A DNA stretch of 64,000 nucleotides from Megamerina dolium. Lineage: Eukaryota > Arthropoda > Insecta > Diptera > Megamerinidae. How positions within the stretch are numbered: position 1 is the stretch's first letter; every line of letters begins with the position of its first letter. Location of the stretch: the NCBI GenBank assembly GCA_963854835.1, contig OY978526.1, positions 34,324,501 to 34,388,500 of the forward strand, written 5' to 3'. This document shows, piece by piece, positions 1-14,289 of this stretch. The notes under the pieces are model-generated. The model did no database searches. It had not been told where the DNA came from and worked only from the letters and a program-made list of their open reading frames with translations. A program made the position numbers and the translations under genes.

Positions 1-3000
1 ACAATATCAGTAAAAATCATGGAGCCATCCAGTTATAACTTTTAAAATAAAAGTCTTTTGAAATTATTTTCGGAGTTTTCGGAAAAAGTCCGATAATAAG
101 TGCTAAGACCGGACTTCTATTTTTCTACTCCAATAATAATAGTTAAACTTGACCTAAATGAAAATCCTTATCAATAATAAAAAAAGGCGCTAATCCTATT
201 TGTTAGCGGTTTGTTTATGATTAGCAAGGACATTTATTTTGACTTAAAAAAATATTAGACCAAGCCTAACTGTTATTATTGGACTAGAAAAATAAAAGTC
301 GAGATTTATCAGTTATCATTGGACTTGTTTCCAAAAAGTTCGAAAAAAGAAAAGGATCCAGAATTCTTGTAGAAGAGGTCCTGAGGATAACAGGGACACC
401 GAAAACTTGCTTCTACGACAATATTTAAACCTGGACTTTTTTCTATGTCGGAAATATGAATTTGTTGTTAATTTAACTGTTAAATTGGTTACCTGGTTAA
501 AAGAAACTTCAAATCTGTAATCTTATATAAATAAGATATAAGTATGTTTTTCCTACAGACGTGATTTAACTGATTTAATTCAACCCTGATTGCACAGGGT
601 AACATCTCTTTTCTTGTATCTCTATCGTTATCATTCTTTCTTATCATTCCTCTTTTGTACTACATCAAGTTCGTTCGATTAGTTCTCCCTCACTCTACCG
701 TCTTCCGACACCACCAATTTGATAAATAAATCAATTTGTGTGCAAACGATTGATTTTTTTCAAAACTCTGGACGATAATCTTAGCACAGTAACTAGTTAG
801 TTAGTACAATGGGCCTTACTTGGCCTAAGTGAGTCCCGGCAAGTGGACACCCACCACAATCTAACCTAATAAGTTACTTCATTTAAATTAAAAAATCATA
901 TAACTATTAAAATTTTTCTCAATGTATAATTATTACCATATTCATGTGCATATTTTTGGAAAATCAGGTTATTAATAATCACAAAATTAGTATAATTTTG
1001 TACAATTCTATGATCAATAGATATACCAGAACGTTTGCTGCTTCAATTGCAGTACACGAGAGTTCAAGTTCGAGAACTTTTTGTCCACAAAGGGATATAC
1101 TTCTTTTTTCTGAAGCAAACACATTGCAATAGAGCTTGACAAAATGTGATGAATGCTATCATTTTCAAATGATTGGGCAAAAAGCAACGACTGCTGTGAT
1201 AATATAAAAATCTTCAGTGTATAGAAGTTGCAGTAATAACATCTTAAAGAATTTCGCACAACGTAAACTATTTAAGTGCATTGTCATAGTAAATGTTGGT
1301 TAAAAATTGTCATGGGTATACTATTGCACGTACGTATGTATGTTATATAGCTAATCTTCACATCACTGAAGCTCTTCACTCATCGCATACGACGCACATC
1401 ACTCATACATAATAAGAAATTATCAAAAAACAACAACAACAACAAATTTGCCTTATGGCTGTTTTGTTCGTTTGTGCAATTGCTTTATAGCAGAATATAG
1501 TCTTCGAGTAGGGGAGGCTTGCTATTTCACACACACACCACACTTAGTCTATATTTCACCACACGACAATCTCACGAAAGACGGACTCACTCACGAAAAA
1601 AGTCTCTCACAGAGGAAATGCACTTTTGTTTTTTTTTTGTCATAATAACGAAAATATTGCATGAAGAAATTAACTGAAATTATATATATACATAAGTATT
1701 GGTGTGTATGAGAGTGTGTGCTTGTGGTCTTTTTTGCTTTATATATCAGTTTAATAGGGTTAGTGATTGTGAATTAAATTCATACTATAAGCTAACTTTA
1801 ACTGATTGGCACTCCTTGGCAGAGTACCCAAAATAAACTACTTATTTTTACAAAGCATGGCTTTACCTAAACTAAAAGTTTATGCACATTTTGAAGAACA
1901 ATCGCGCGCATATAGAACTATTAACACTCTTCGTATAAGCAAGTCAGCCAGCACTACTCACCGTTCGACTCAGCTCTGCGAAGGCAACGACCACAAGAAA
2001 AGGTTAATTTGAGTGAATTACAATGCAATGAATACGAAGATTTGCATGTGTGTGTGTGTATGAGTGCAGAATGAAAGAATGTAGTGCAGCTGAAAATACA
2101 AAAATCAACCACAAAACTTTGTTACGTCTACCTATGTACAAGGGGGACTCTCATACAACACAGCAGAACATTCCTCTCTCACAAATCAAATTGAGCGAGA
2201 TACAATACGAATACTCACAAGAATTATTCAACAGAAAAGAACAAAAAAAAAATGTCATATTCTTGCAATACGTTTGTCATAGCAAACGGAAACAAAGGAT
2301 GACGACCATATAGAGTTTTCTTTTGCGCGCTAAAACGGTTATGTGGCTATTGCTGCTGCACGAAGCCATATTGTCAATAAACACTTGCCAGTAAGAATTT
2401 CATTGCAACGAGTGAGTGTCAGAGTGCTGAGTGTACTCGTCTGAATGTTTGAGTGAATGAGTACATTTTTTATATTTTATTGCATTGTACATTTTTGTAC
2501 ATTTTTTTATGAAGCTTAATTCGTGTGACGTTGCGTAAAAAACTGTGTGGTGAAAATAAATCGAGTGAGATTTTTGTTTGTATGCGAGAGTATATGTGTC
2601 CATTGAATGCACAAATACATGCGCACTAGCGTCCTTATCACACATGTTTATTGCAAACGAAAATATTCGATGAAACAACAACAACAACAATAACAACAAA
2701 AGTCGATCCAACAAAACGAACGAATAAATTGCACTCGCTATCGTTCTACTTTACTACTACTATTAGGTACTAGTTGTTTGTTAGTATTGGTGTATTTTTT
2801 CATTTGCATTTTTTTCCATTTGGGTTTTTAGGGTTTGAAGCAAGTTAATATGCATATGTGTGTGTGTGTGTAAGAATGCATTATATACATGCATTTGTAT
2901 TGTATTTAGTAAGCTCTCGATGGATTTTTCGCTCATTTAGGTTCTTTCATGTTTGATTTCGAATTCCCCTTTTTAAATAAACCCTCTGTTCTTCCCATTC

Positions 3001-3389
3001 TCCGCCCATTGCTACATATGCGAATCTCTTGTGAACGATATCATATTTATTACATTCTATTTCGCTCTTTTTGATTCTTTCTCTCGCTCTCTCACCCTCT
3101 ATCTTTATTATTTTATTGGAATTCAAAAAAACTCGCAATACCTTAGCTCATTCTCAGTGAGAAATGAGTTTGTGGAAAATTTTTAATTGCCCAAAATGGA
3201 CTTTCGAAAATATACTCATTTTGTTTACATAAGTTGGGTTAGGTTAACAAAGAATATTAGCGCAAAACTTTGAGCTGGAGATTGAATTGTTTTTAGCGTT
3301 TCAAAACTTGTTTTTGTAATAGATATTGGTAACAGATAACGGAGACACTGTCAATTATCAACTGAAATCATATTATCATTAAGAGAAAC
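1..3389. other. AT-rich non-coding DNA, no gene seen
   Basis: I find no conserved coding sequence here. The short open frames are low-complexity or have no recognisable domain. The stretch holds CAA runs (around 1431-1445 and 2675-2700), short (TG)n and (AC)n tracts, and a GC-richer patch near 805-865 of unknown origin. A pyrimidine-rich block at about 3062-3105 reads on the minus strand as GAGA-type sequence (repeated GAGAG). These are ordinary features of fly intronic or upstream DNA. Whether it belongs to the E93-like gene at the right end is inference. Confidence 0.6.
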
Positions 3390-4420
3390 AACGTCATTGT
3401 ATACGAAACAGTGCGTTTTGCTCAATATTTTTTCCTTCCGTTCTGTTTTGCAGTTGCGTTTTCCCATTTTGTGTGTCCGTGTGTGTTCTGTTGCATTGCA
3501 TCACTCCACATTTTGTTCTATTCTCTGTTCTCATGCTCTCACTTTTCCTCTTCTTCTTGTTTTTTTTTTTTTTTTTTTGCAAATGCACTCCAATCTCAGG
3601 CACTCTCGCGTATCTCTCTGTTGTTGCAATTGTTGTCGTTGACGTTGTCGTCGTCGTCGTCGTCGTCATCATCATCGTCGCCGCTGTTGTCATCGTTGTG
3701 TTGTGATATAATTTTGCAGTCGTTTTGGCAGTCGCATAAACACAACGCATCCGATATGCAACGGAACGCATTTTCGGACGCGGCCCGAGTCGATCCGAGT
3801 AGCGTCCGATCGCGTCCACCAATAGTAAATATTGTTTATACGATTATTCCATTGAAACGTTCCATTATGTTATTATTAATTTTGTTGTTGGTGTTGTTTC
3901 CTATTATTAAAATTATTGACAATTGCAACAATGACGGCGGCAACAACAACAACAACAATAATAATATCGATATTGGCGACGATTGATTTTCGTTTCTGCC
4001 GTGGTGAATTACTTTTTGTATCGTTGCAATAAAGGAAATTAATTTTGTGATGATGAATGTTCTTTCACTCTGTACACGGCAGCAACAACAACAACAATAA
4101 TAATAATTATATTAATAACAATAATAACGCAATAATTAGTGTTGGTGTAACGTTATGTTATTGTTGCTGCCGCTGCCGCTATTGTAATACATATGCCGTA
4201 TGTTGTGACTTTTCGAATGGATGGATGAAGAGGCGGACGAATTGTTCGACTTTAAGATGATGACGATGACAGCGACAAATACGACATTTGACTTTCGTTA
4301 TTTGACAGTTTAACGCGCGCGTTGGCAACATTCTTTTCGGTCGTTCGCAATTACTTGCTCGCTCACTCGCTCGCTCACTAGTTCGTTCACTCATTCGCTC
4401 GTTCACCATTCGTTTATGTT
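3390..4420 (+). promoter_or_regulatory. Candidate promoter / 5' leader block, GC-richer and simple-repeat rich
   Basis: This kilobase stands out from its AT-rich surroundings. It has CpG-containing stretches (for example 3770-3820 and 4310-4325), a (GTC)n/(ATC)n run at about 3640-3690, and a cluster of GCTCGCTC/GTTCACTC repeats at 4350-4405 that are GAGA-like on the other strand. Short open frames overlap it on both strands, but their content is homopolymeric (Asn, Thr or Val runs), so I do not call them genes. Such composition is common around promoters and long 5' leaders of developmental regulators in flies. It could be an alternative upstream promoter of the E93-like gene, a promoter of a gene outside the window, or simply repeat-rich DNA. 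No core promoter motif was decisive. Confidence 0.25.
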
Positions 4421-7400
4421 ATTGCAATTGCATTTGTAACACCAGCAGCAGCCACGGCACTAGCAGCAGCAGCAGCAGCAGCAGTAGCAGCAGCAGTTGT
4501 CAACGTTTTTTGGTAGAATAGAATTTTTATTGACAACATTGTTTTGAACACGGTTTGGTTGATTGCAACGTTTGATGCGTTTCTGCGTGTCATCATCGAA
4601 CGCTGAAGAGTTATTATTTTTGATTATTTTTACGAATTTTTTCGCGATTTTTTTTTCTTCGTTCACATTGTTGATTGTTAATGAAAATTTTTCGGAATCA
4701 TTTATAATTCTAATACGTTCGAGTATATGTGTACTATGTGATGAAAAGCCAAAAATAAAAGTAATATTATACTTAATTATTTTAATGGAAATAAAAAATT
4801 ATTTTCATAAAATTCTAACAAAAAATTATATACATAAAAGTGCGTTTATAATTTGATTATTTCTTGTGGAATAAACATTGAATTTATCAAAGTGAAAACG
4901 ATTTTTTTTTTGTTTGTTTGTTTGTGATTAAATATTAAATATTGCAATAAAATTGAAATTCTCGATTCTTTAAATTATATATACAAAAGAAATACTGATG
5001 ATAATGAAAAGTGTGCTTTTTTTCGCTATATATTTCAACATACTTTTTATGAAAATCGATGAAAATTTCACAATAAAGAAAAACTAAACCGCAGTAAAGC
5101 GGAGAAAAATGCACAAAATAATATATTCAAAATAGTACATAAATAAAAACTAAAAAAAAAACATAGACACATACCTGAAGTAATTTTGTCAGTTTTAATT
5201 TTCGCTATACCAACCAACCACCTTACTTTAGCTATATGTATAGTTTTTTTTTTGCCGTCGGGCATTCCATAGACTGAGAACTGAGATGAGAATAATGCAA
5301 AAAGCATAAAAAAAGAATATTACAAAATGTTGAAAAAAAATTCATCATTTTCGCATTTCATCTTGTGCATCCGCAGTGCTATTCCTGTTTGTTTTTTTTT
5401 TTCTTCATCTATTTTTTACACTTCCAATTTCTATGTAGTACTTTTTCTTCATCTTTCATACACCAAAAAAACAAGAAATGTTTCATTATTCATATTATAT
5501 TTTTTTTTTTTTTTGCTACTGATATCCAGACTGACTGACGTTAAGCATTCATTGTGAAAATTTTGTAAATTACTAAAAGCTCAACTCTGGACACGAGTAG
5601 ATATAATTGTGTATATAGTATATTGGGAAATGGATAAAATGATTTTGCAATCGGTTTGTGATAACAAAAAAAAAATGTAATTTATTTTATTGAAAATAAT
5701 TAACAACACAACTCGTACTTGAACATATGCGAACGTGATTTACTTTTTTTTTTGTGTGTCTTACCAAAGAGGTTTTTTTGAAAAAATTTCAAAATAAACA
5801 AATTTACGCACAAATTTGCTATACTACATGTACGGAAAACATATAATGCATAAAAATATTGAAATTTTGCATACTTGAACGTATCTAGCACAAAATATTC
5901 GTTGCAAAAATACCGTAATAAAACAAAAAAAGTGCGTGCCAAGTTCAAAAACATTTTATATAATTTTCCTAATCTATATATTGTACATATATAAATTTTT
6001 TTTTCAGGTTCTCTTCTTTTACTATATATATAAATATATATAAAGATATTATTTTGATTGAAAAAAAAAATTCAATGAATTTTTGTTATTGCATTTTTGT
6101 TTGTTAAATTTGTGATAAAAATGAATTGAGACATTTTTCGTTTACGCTGAAGAAGAAGAAGAAGACAAGTGCTAAATATGTAATATTTTTTGTTTGTTTC
6201 TAAAAACAATATAAAATTCAAAGCAAAAACAACAAAATATATAGTGCAATCAAAATTCATTTCAACGTAAATTGAATTAACAACAACAATAATTATAATA
6301 ATAATTATTATTATTATTATTATAAATATAAAAATAATAAAAATATTCATAATACCAATAATCAATATAACAGCGGCAGTAAAGGAAATTGTTGGATTAA
6401 AGCAAATAATTAAAAAAGTTATACTTTTGAATTATTTGATGAAACAACAAATAGTTGTACCAAAAGTAAGCATATCACGCGTTCAATATATACATACAGT
6501 AGGTACAATAGACCTGTGAATATATATAAATAAGTAGATGCATATGCAAATACATACATATGTATATATGTAGGTGTATGTACAACAAGTTAATATAAAT
6601 GACACATGTACATATTCGTATCAGCTTATGAGTACATATACATAATAAGCATACAGTGCAGATAAATATTGAAACAAAAAATTAACACTTCACACATACT
6701 CGTAAATATATGCAAAAAAACAACAACAACAACAAGAAAATTAAATATCTGAAAGAGATAGAGAGAGATAGAGAGGGATAATTAAAAAAAATCATTTACC
6801 GAATTAACAATTGTATATAACTATTATATACCATACAGACACACAAAAACACACACACACACTCATACAAACGCAGATGTACCATCGCACGCAAAAAGTG
6901 TACAGTTTTATTTCTCTTTAGCGCTGCTGTGTAGAGTGTATGTATATATTTGTACTCATATTTATAAAATATATATATTTACATATGTGCACATATGTAA
7001 AAAGGCACAAAATTCAAGTAAATAAAATTCGCAGTATACATAGTGCAGCATATGTATTTATATCAATATATGTGTGTGAATGTGCGTAACAACAACAACA
7101 ACAACAATAACAACAACAACAACAACGACGACGACGACAATAATAGTAACATTGCTGCTACGTACAACAACAACAGTAACACAGCCTCATCAATCGTATA
7201 TATCACTGTGAGGAGACTGTCTCTCAATAGGTGTGTGTCTGTATGTAGAGTTTATACATGTACATAAATTCATACATACTTCTATATATATAAAAGAGAC
7301 TTTTTTACTTCATGTTGTACATAATCTCGGCTACAACAACAACAATAAATAATAACTGCAGCTTCAACACCTCAGCATCATCATCAGCAGCATACGCCGC

Positions 7401-8689
7401 TGCCGCCAGCTGCCGCCTTAGCAGCTACAAAAACTGTTGTCTTCTTCTGTGCTGACATTTAACTGAAAATTAATTTTGCACCCAACCAATCAACCAATAC
7501 CTCAACACACCCACCACCCACAAAAAGCAGATAAAAATTGAAATTATATAAAAATAAAAAATACAAATACATACATTTTTGGAATTTTCAATTTTGCGTT
7601 CATTTATTAAAATTTACTTCGCAACATTCGGTCTTCATTGAAATCACCACCATCGGACGAATACAAAATATGATGCTATGCACATCAGCGCCTATGAAGC
7701 ATGTACGTATCCAATTACTACATATATACATACATATATAGTAAATATATACATACTTCGAATTGATTTTTTATTTGATTCGATTTTATTTTAATTATTT
7801 CCTTTTTCTACTACTCATATTATTGTAAATAGAGCTTATGAATGTAAAAAAACAAACGCCCTTATATTAAATAAAAACATTTGTAACACATTGGAATATA
7901 CGATTAAAACAAAAATTAAAAAATTAAAAAATTTAAATAAAAATCACCAAAAATAACGTTGATAGAATATTAAATCAAGTCTTTAATTGTTCCTTTTACA
8001 CCAAAAAATCGCATAACTCATAACATAATAATAATTGATCCTATTTGGAAAGATGAGAAGAAAAATGTGTATAATATTCATAAAAAAAGTAATCTTTTAC
8101 AAGCAATCGTATTTTGATTACCCAATTTTACGTGCCAAAGCATTTACTCCACTTTTAGTATAACATATTTTTATCTTTCCTTTATTTCATATATCCTCGA
8201 TATGATGAACAGTCTATGTTTTGCGGTCAATATCCATATTTTTATTAAACCTAAAATATTAAAAGCATTTTTTAAGATTATTATATGCGAAATTGAAGAT
8301 TTTTGCATATTTGCTTGTCGGTTTTATTAGATAATTGTGATTCACTATTTTCTGAAGCATTTATAGAATAATGCTAAAATTGACGATATGCATAGTACAG
8401 CAATTTCCCAATGAGACATTATAACGTTCATTTAACGAAAGATAACACTTTCTCAGGTTATCTTATCAAATGATCTGATCTATGATACTTCATGTACGAA
8501 TCAAAAAAGTTTTGTGCTAACAGTTGAATTGAAAGTAAATCATATCATATTCATCGAAATCATCGAATCATATTCAAAGGATAAACTTAGTTAAAAATAA
8601 TCCAGACTTCAACAGAAATGTTGTTACTTAATAATTTTGAAACATTTTTTGAAACTTTTTTGATTTTATCGCAAAAGAGTAATAATGAC
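4421..8689. other. AT-rich non-coding DNA, no gene seen
   Basis: Contains poly-T/poly-A tracts (4900-4912, 5495-5515), a CAG/GCA run at 4442-4497, ATA/TAT trinucleotide runs near 6285-6330, a short GAGATA-type repeat at 6750-6780 and CAA/GAC runs at 7090-7140. Short frames through these runs encode Asn, Asp or Ile homopolymers and are artefacts of repeat sequence. No conserved domain was recognised. Confidence 0.6.
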
Positions 8690-8960
8690 GCAGAAAAAAT
8701 TTAAAAATTAAGAATTGCAAAGATTTCTGCAGTAATAGCGAAACAAAATTTCGCAATTCTATCTTCAAAGTCTTCAAAAATAGTTTCTTAAAGAACTAAT
8801 TTCAATTTGGAAGATAGAACGAAGTTACATGGTCTTAATTCTGGTGAGTTCGGCCTTAAGTCATGATCTCAGTTTTGTCCTAATCATATAATTATTTCTT
8901 TTATTGATATGATGCTGAGTTGGACCACAATCAAATCTTCAACATTACCAATTTTTTGAG
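8690..8960 (-). pseudogene. Possible remnant of a mariner/Tc1-like transposase (3' part)
   Basis: Read on the minus strand from about 8960 downwards, one frame gives a stretch resembling the conserved carboxyl end of mariner/Tc1-type transposases: LRPNSPELRPCNFVLSSKLK corresponds to the family pattern 'W-P-P-R-S-P-D-L-T-P-x-D-F-F-L-W-G'. It is followed by FEDFEDRI where the family has a short 'I-E-D-L-K-x-R-I' segment. Stops interrupt it and the catalytic third acid is replaced, so it cannot be active. Terminal inverted repeats were not found. The match is short and degenerate; I hold it as possible rather than proven. Confidence 0.35.
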
Positions 8961-10029
8961 AGTTTATGCATATTTGAGTCGTATTTACGGTATGGAAGGT
9001 GAATTGTATTATTTTGTTTCTTCCTTGTCTTTTTTACTTGGTTTAGCCGCAAAAGTATTTTATACCATCTGACTTTTGAGTAAGAACTAATAGAGTACGA
9101 AAGATGTTTTGTAAATGAACCACCCATATTTCTTTGTGAAAATAAATCTTCAAATTTATAAAACGCAGTTGTTTTTTTTTTTATTAATTCATTAAAAGAA
9201 CAATTCTAATTTAATCAATAATTAATCCAACTTCAAAGCATAAAACAAATGTATAAAAAGTACTCCGAATGAAGAGAAGTCAAACGTTTATTTATTAAGT
9301 AAAAATATTAATTTCACATACATTCTACAAATACAAATAAAGTATTTTGCAGCAATCGTTTATATCTTGTCGCATTTATATCACGCAACATCATTCTTCA
9401 CTTTGTAGTTAACAAATTCCAAATCTAGTTCCCCAGCAGTATATTACTTTTTATAATATATTTTTTCCAAGTTTCGACATAATTTTTAAATTACAACACC
9501 GAAAATAGTCACCAACCACTTTTTAATTCAAAAACATGTACAAGTTTTGAAATTAGATAAAAAGACTAAACATGGATAACGGGAAATTTTAAGAACGGAA
9601 TATAAAATAAGCAATTGGCCTATAATACCCTCTCAATGGACAACACTTGCTTGAGTGGCTGAGGAAATTACCTTCTATGGTGTTCTTCAACCTATTCATT
9701 TAATTTCCTCCTGCCCCCGTTGCACTAAAGTATGTTTAAATATGAGCTCCCATCTCATTTCGACTTTATACATATTGTAAACTCATCGACATGCCAGATA
9801 GTAGTATATCGAATGAAAAAAATCGACAAATCTTACCGATTAAACATTTATAATATGATATAAATGAGAAAATTATGTTCAGAGACATGGTTGAATTTAA
9901 CGAATATTGTTATGATAAACTATTAGAAATAATTTTTATTTTAAAACTCAATTCATTTTCGTCGTTTGTCGGTCAACAACTTTTGATTTATTAAAATATT
10001 TAATATATGCATGTGGATTTATGAAATTG

Positions 10030-10060
<31 letters not shown>

Positions 10061-11978
10061 GTATGAATATTAAAACTGAGTACTTAAATGTCCTTCAAAA
10101 TGCCAACAAATTAAACATCATGAACTCATATTTGCTTCTATACGTATAAACACTTTGCAAATGCTTATATTTGATCATCTACGTACGATCATCGATCACA
10201 AATACGAAATACGAACACAAAACAGCCAGCCATTGACTTTGTCGAATGATTCTCAATGTTTACAATAAACATTCGCTATCTTAAGGACACAAGTTCAAGC
10301 AACTTGTTAAATGTTTACATCCAAGTAGGTACATATATATGTTTGTATGGACATACTACATATACTCCATGCGTGTGTGTGTTAAGTAACAACATTGTAA
10401 TAACGATAAAAATCACAATGAAAACGATCGTTGCGCTCGGCAACGGCAGCAGCGGTAGCAGCAGCATCGGCAGCGACAATGATAGCAAGAAAGACAACTT
10501 TGTTGTAGTCCTCCTCTTAAAACGCAACGTCATCAATATCTCAGAAGTCGCCAGTGCTGCTGCTGCTAGATAGTATGTATAGTATGAATCCATGAGATGT
10601 GAAATATAAACAATTGCTCAGGCATAATAGGTATTCAAGTATCTACTAAATGAAGTGTAGTGACCGAGAGTGACATACTCACTAAAATGTACAAACACAC
10701 GTGTGCAGTCAAGGTAGAATATCACCAGTATCGCGACAGTGTACTTGTGATCGGTACTAGCCTTGCAGTTCAAGAGGATTGAAATTTATAAAGCACACAC
10801 ACACAATTGGTGATGTAGACACAAAAATGATGAATATGAATAAATACTCGTACAACAACAACATCAACATCAACCTTAATTTAGCTAAAATTTACACAAA
10901 ATTCATTCGCCGTGACTCAATCATTCGTGTGTGCGCTCCTTCTCTCTCTCCCCCTGTCTCGTTCTTTCTTTCTTATCAACGACAGTATGACATGTTTGCA
11001 ATTATGACCCAAATTGCAACAGCAACAATTACAACAACATTTCGCACTCGAACAGTTCATTTTTATCAATGTATGGATCATCTTGCGTAATGGGGGTGTG
11101 TGTGTGTGTGTGTGTGTGTGGTGTGTATGTGCTGAAAATTACAACACCACCAACAACAACAACAAAAGTAAGCATAAGAAAAATTGTGAAAAATTTATTG
11201 CAAGCCAAAAAAAAAAGCGGAAATTTAATTTCTTATCAAAAAAATGTCGTTGCTCATTTGTTCGTTGTTGTTACTGTTGTATGTGTTTGCAATAATTGTT
11301 ACAGAATGTGCTCGCCTTAAATGTTTCAATTAAACGAAAAAATATAAACATTTTCTGTTTTTCATAATTTTTGTTTTCGCATATATGTACTTGTACTCGC
11401 ATTTATGTACGTACGTACATACATACATGTGCTGTTGTAATCAGCAACTATAGCAACAACAACAATGAAAGTAATATGTACAAAAAAAAACGAATGATTA
11501 TCAAAATTGCATTTTTTATTGTTTTATTTTATTACATGCGCACATGTGCGCATACATTCTTCGATTAAGTGCAATAAATTTAATTAATTTATTATTCATT
11601 GTTACTTTGCATTTTCAAAATTTAAAATGATTTATTTATTTCGCATATTTAATATTTGACATATGCATACATGAACATTTCAAATTCATACTACCGTTGG
11701 CAATACGAGTAAATATATACTCGTACATATGGAGAAAGATCTGAGAAATGCTAGATGAAATGATTAAATATTTTATAAAAACTATTGCGTTTGTTATTGC
11801 CATTGTAGCGTAATGCTTCCTGCTTATCAGTTGCAATTCAATTTTATTTTTGCTTTTTTTTTAATTTTGTTTTTCAACATTTTATTTAATTCAGTTTGAT
11901 AAATATTGTGCTATTACATACGGTTACATAAATATGTGCATTTATATGTATGAATTGATATTAATGCACCAATGTATT
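8961..11978. other. AT-rich non-coding DNA, no gene seen
   Basis: No convincing gene. Contains a (CT)n microsatellite at about 10030-10057, a GGCAGCAGC-type low-complexity patch at 10440-10475, a (TG)n run at 11095-11120 and CAA runs near 11150-11165 and 11450-11465. Open frames of 80-105 codons across 10256-11320 are carried by these repeats and overlap each other in several frames, so none is called. Confidence 0.55.
10030..10057. repeat. (CT)n microsatellite
   Basis: Perfect or near-perfect dinucleotide CT run of about 28 bases. Similar CT tracts occur at 19215-19242 and 40676-40704. Confidence 0.9.
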
Positions 11979-12194
11979 GATGTCGAACACATTTTGTGAT
12001 AATATCGACATTTTTCTATATGGAAACCATTTCTTTTTCCGACATTACGAAGTCAATAAGTCTGCAAATTCGAAAAAAATCTTTCAAAAGAACGCACCCA
12101 AATATCCAGAAGTGTTTGTCAAATAGTTTTGTTGGGACAGTTATTTTCGACGGGAACCATCCTCCACTGTTCTGAGCCCCCAATTGAGGTCATT

Positions 12195-12790
12195 TTATAG
12201 TCCAGAAATGGACTATAAAATCCATGGTATGATGTTGGACAACCGGCGAGTAAAGATGATGAGGCTTGTCACTTGGATCAGTGATTTTAGTTTTGCATAA
12301 ATATTTGGTAAAATCTATCCGGAAATCACATACATAAGCGATTTCAGTGTTGCATAAATATCTGGTAAAAGCTTTCCTGAAAATTGTTTACAATTCACAA
12401 CAAACCCAATCATTTAACAATATCAAAAGAATGTTTGGCGATGTTTAATCGCAATCAAAAGGAGTGTTTAGGGTATTTCGCAACCGTGAATGAAATATGG
12501 ATTTATCACAATACATCAGAGACCGAGGAATACTCAAGATAGCGGATTTCTCGTAATGACTCGTAGGTCTTGGTGACAGTTTTCGCATATAATCTGTACT
12601 TTAAGCGCCCTACGACTATTTCTTGTTTCCAAACATGATGAAATTGCTCACCGGCAAAAGACTTGGGTCGACTGAAAAAGTCATTATTGAAACAAATGCC
12701 TAGTTGGGTTGTCTCGATAATCGTATTATTTGGAGGACATCAAACAATTGGACACGCATTGGACGAAGTGTATTGAGCTATATTGACGCA
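12195..12790 (+). pseudogene. Degenerate mariner transposon (irritans-type transposase)
   Basis: Translated pieces in changing frames line up in order with a mariner transposase. At about 12229-12262 MMLDNRRVKMM recalls the helix-turn-helix segment of the N-terminal DNA-binding domain. At 12475-12535 GYFATVNEIWIYHNTSETEE matches the first catalytic block, which in active elements reads 'T-V-D-E-T-W-I-H-H-Y-x-P-E-T'. At 12665-12703 GSTEKVIIETNA, and at 12754-12780 THWTKCIELY, match the conserved C-terminal tail. The first catalytic Asp is Asn here, several stops and shifts break the frame, and the middle of the protein, including the second and third acids, is missing or unrecognisable. The element is dead and internally deleted. 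Flanking TCGACAT motifs (11979-12050, 12912-12955) may be an older host repeat. Confidence 0.75.
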
Positions 12791-14289
12791 CCTTCTTATT
12801 GCAAAATTTCATTTACAGAACAAATTTCCTTTAAATTCTTTTGTGTGAAACAAAAAATATGAAAAATCATCTATATCTATTTACATATAAAAATCTCTTT
12901 ATGTATTTATTTTCGACACGATTTATATTTTTTCGTAATAATATCGAAAAAGTAAACAAACATTTGTCAGTATTATTGCACAATTTATTCTACTAGCTTT
13001 AATTAGATTCGTACTCATATATAATAAGAACGGATTTTGTGGTTTTCTACGAATAGACAACTACTTTGTGCATATACTCATACAAAAGTATATACAACAC
13101 AGTACAGATAAGCAAATTAATACACTATCAATTTCTCAAAAATGAATCATTTTATAATATATATATTTAATACTAAAAAATCTATCTACACATATATTAA
13201 TTGTAATATAATTGACATTTTAATAATTCTATGAATAAAGATTATTAAAGATTATGAAAATTAAATCATTAAATAAAAATAAAACAAAAATAATTATGAA
13301 ACGTATGCAATCGCATCAGGCTAGTTACTCGTACATATTGAAATATTATTGTATTTCCATTTCTCTCTGCTTCTCCTTAATTTTTCTATGTCTTTTCCTT
13401 GACTCATTGTATTCAAATTTTATACGTCTAATTTTAAATGTTATATTAATTCAAATAATTGATACTATTCATCCACATGTGTTTCAATATTATCTACAAT
13501 AACTTCTCAAATGTTAATATGTTTCATCAATATATCTCAAATGCAAGGCAAATTTCCCGTCGGCATTTTATATTAAAATATAATTGAGACGCTGATATGA
13601 TGATATAAATTATTCAGTATTCTTAAAGTTTTTGTGATCTGTTGACCTTTCTTCCCATTCCAGTCTTGTGCGTGTATTGACTATGGACGAAAATAAAAGA
13701 TGCCATCGTCTGTTTCAGATTCAGAGTGACACACAACTTTTTCTAATAATTTTTACATTACTGTGAAATTGTGTATTTTAAAATTTATTTCATTTATTAA
13801 AACCATTTTTAAAATAATAAATACAATAATAAAAGTATTAATTTAAATAAATGTTGTATAACAAATCATTTTTACATAATATTGCTTCTAGTAAAAACCT
13901 CTTCAAACGTAAATTCGAATTTAGTAGCCGTGATTCAAATGATTCATTAAAGCGAGTAACATTCGGTTCATCATGCTAAGTATATCGTACAGGTTGGCAT
14001 CTTAGACTGCTTTTATAACTTATTATATGAATATTCTATAGTTTGAACACTGGCAAAAATATCATTTATGGAATCTAAGATCCTTTAAAGAAATTAACCA
14101 AATTGAAGCGCTTTGGTGTTTAAAATTGCAAAGAATGGCGACAAAATCGAAAAATAATTTACTATTCAATTCGAATTTGATCCACCAACTTGCCTAAGTT
14201 GCGGCAAATTGAAAGATTAGGCTAAGTTTTTGTGAAGACAGTTTATAATCCGTCACTCGTGTGAAATGTTATATTGGTTTGAACATGAG
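12791..14289. other. AT-rich non-coding DNA, no gene seen
   Basis: Highly AT-rich, with an 82-codon open frame at 13254-13502 (mostly Ile, Leu, Lys and Ser) that has no recognisable domain and is probably chance. Nothing else is supported. Confidence 0.55.

Noticed and set aside
3770..3831. Exon ending at ATA|GTAAAT as the E93 first coding exon
   Set aside because: It would end in phase 0, whereas the downstream exon at 59883 needs phase 1; kept only as part of a promoter-like region.
3394..3986. Overlapping frames of 77-191 codons on both strands
   Set aside because: Content is Ser, Val, Thr or Asn homopolymer from (GTC)n, (TCT)n and CAA runs; several frames are open at once, and no conserved domain is present.
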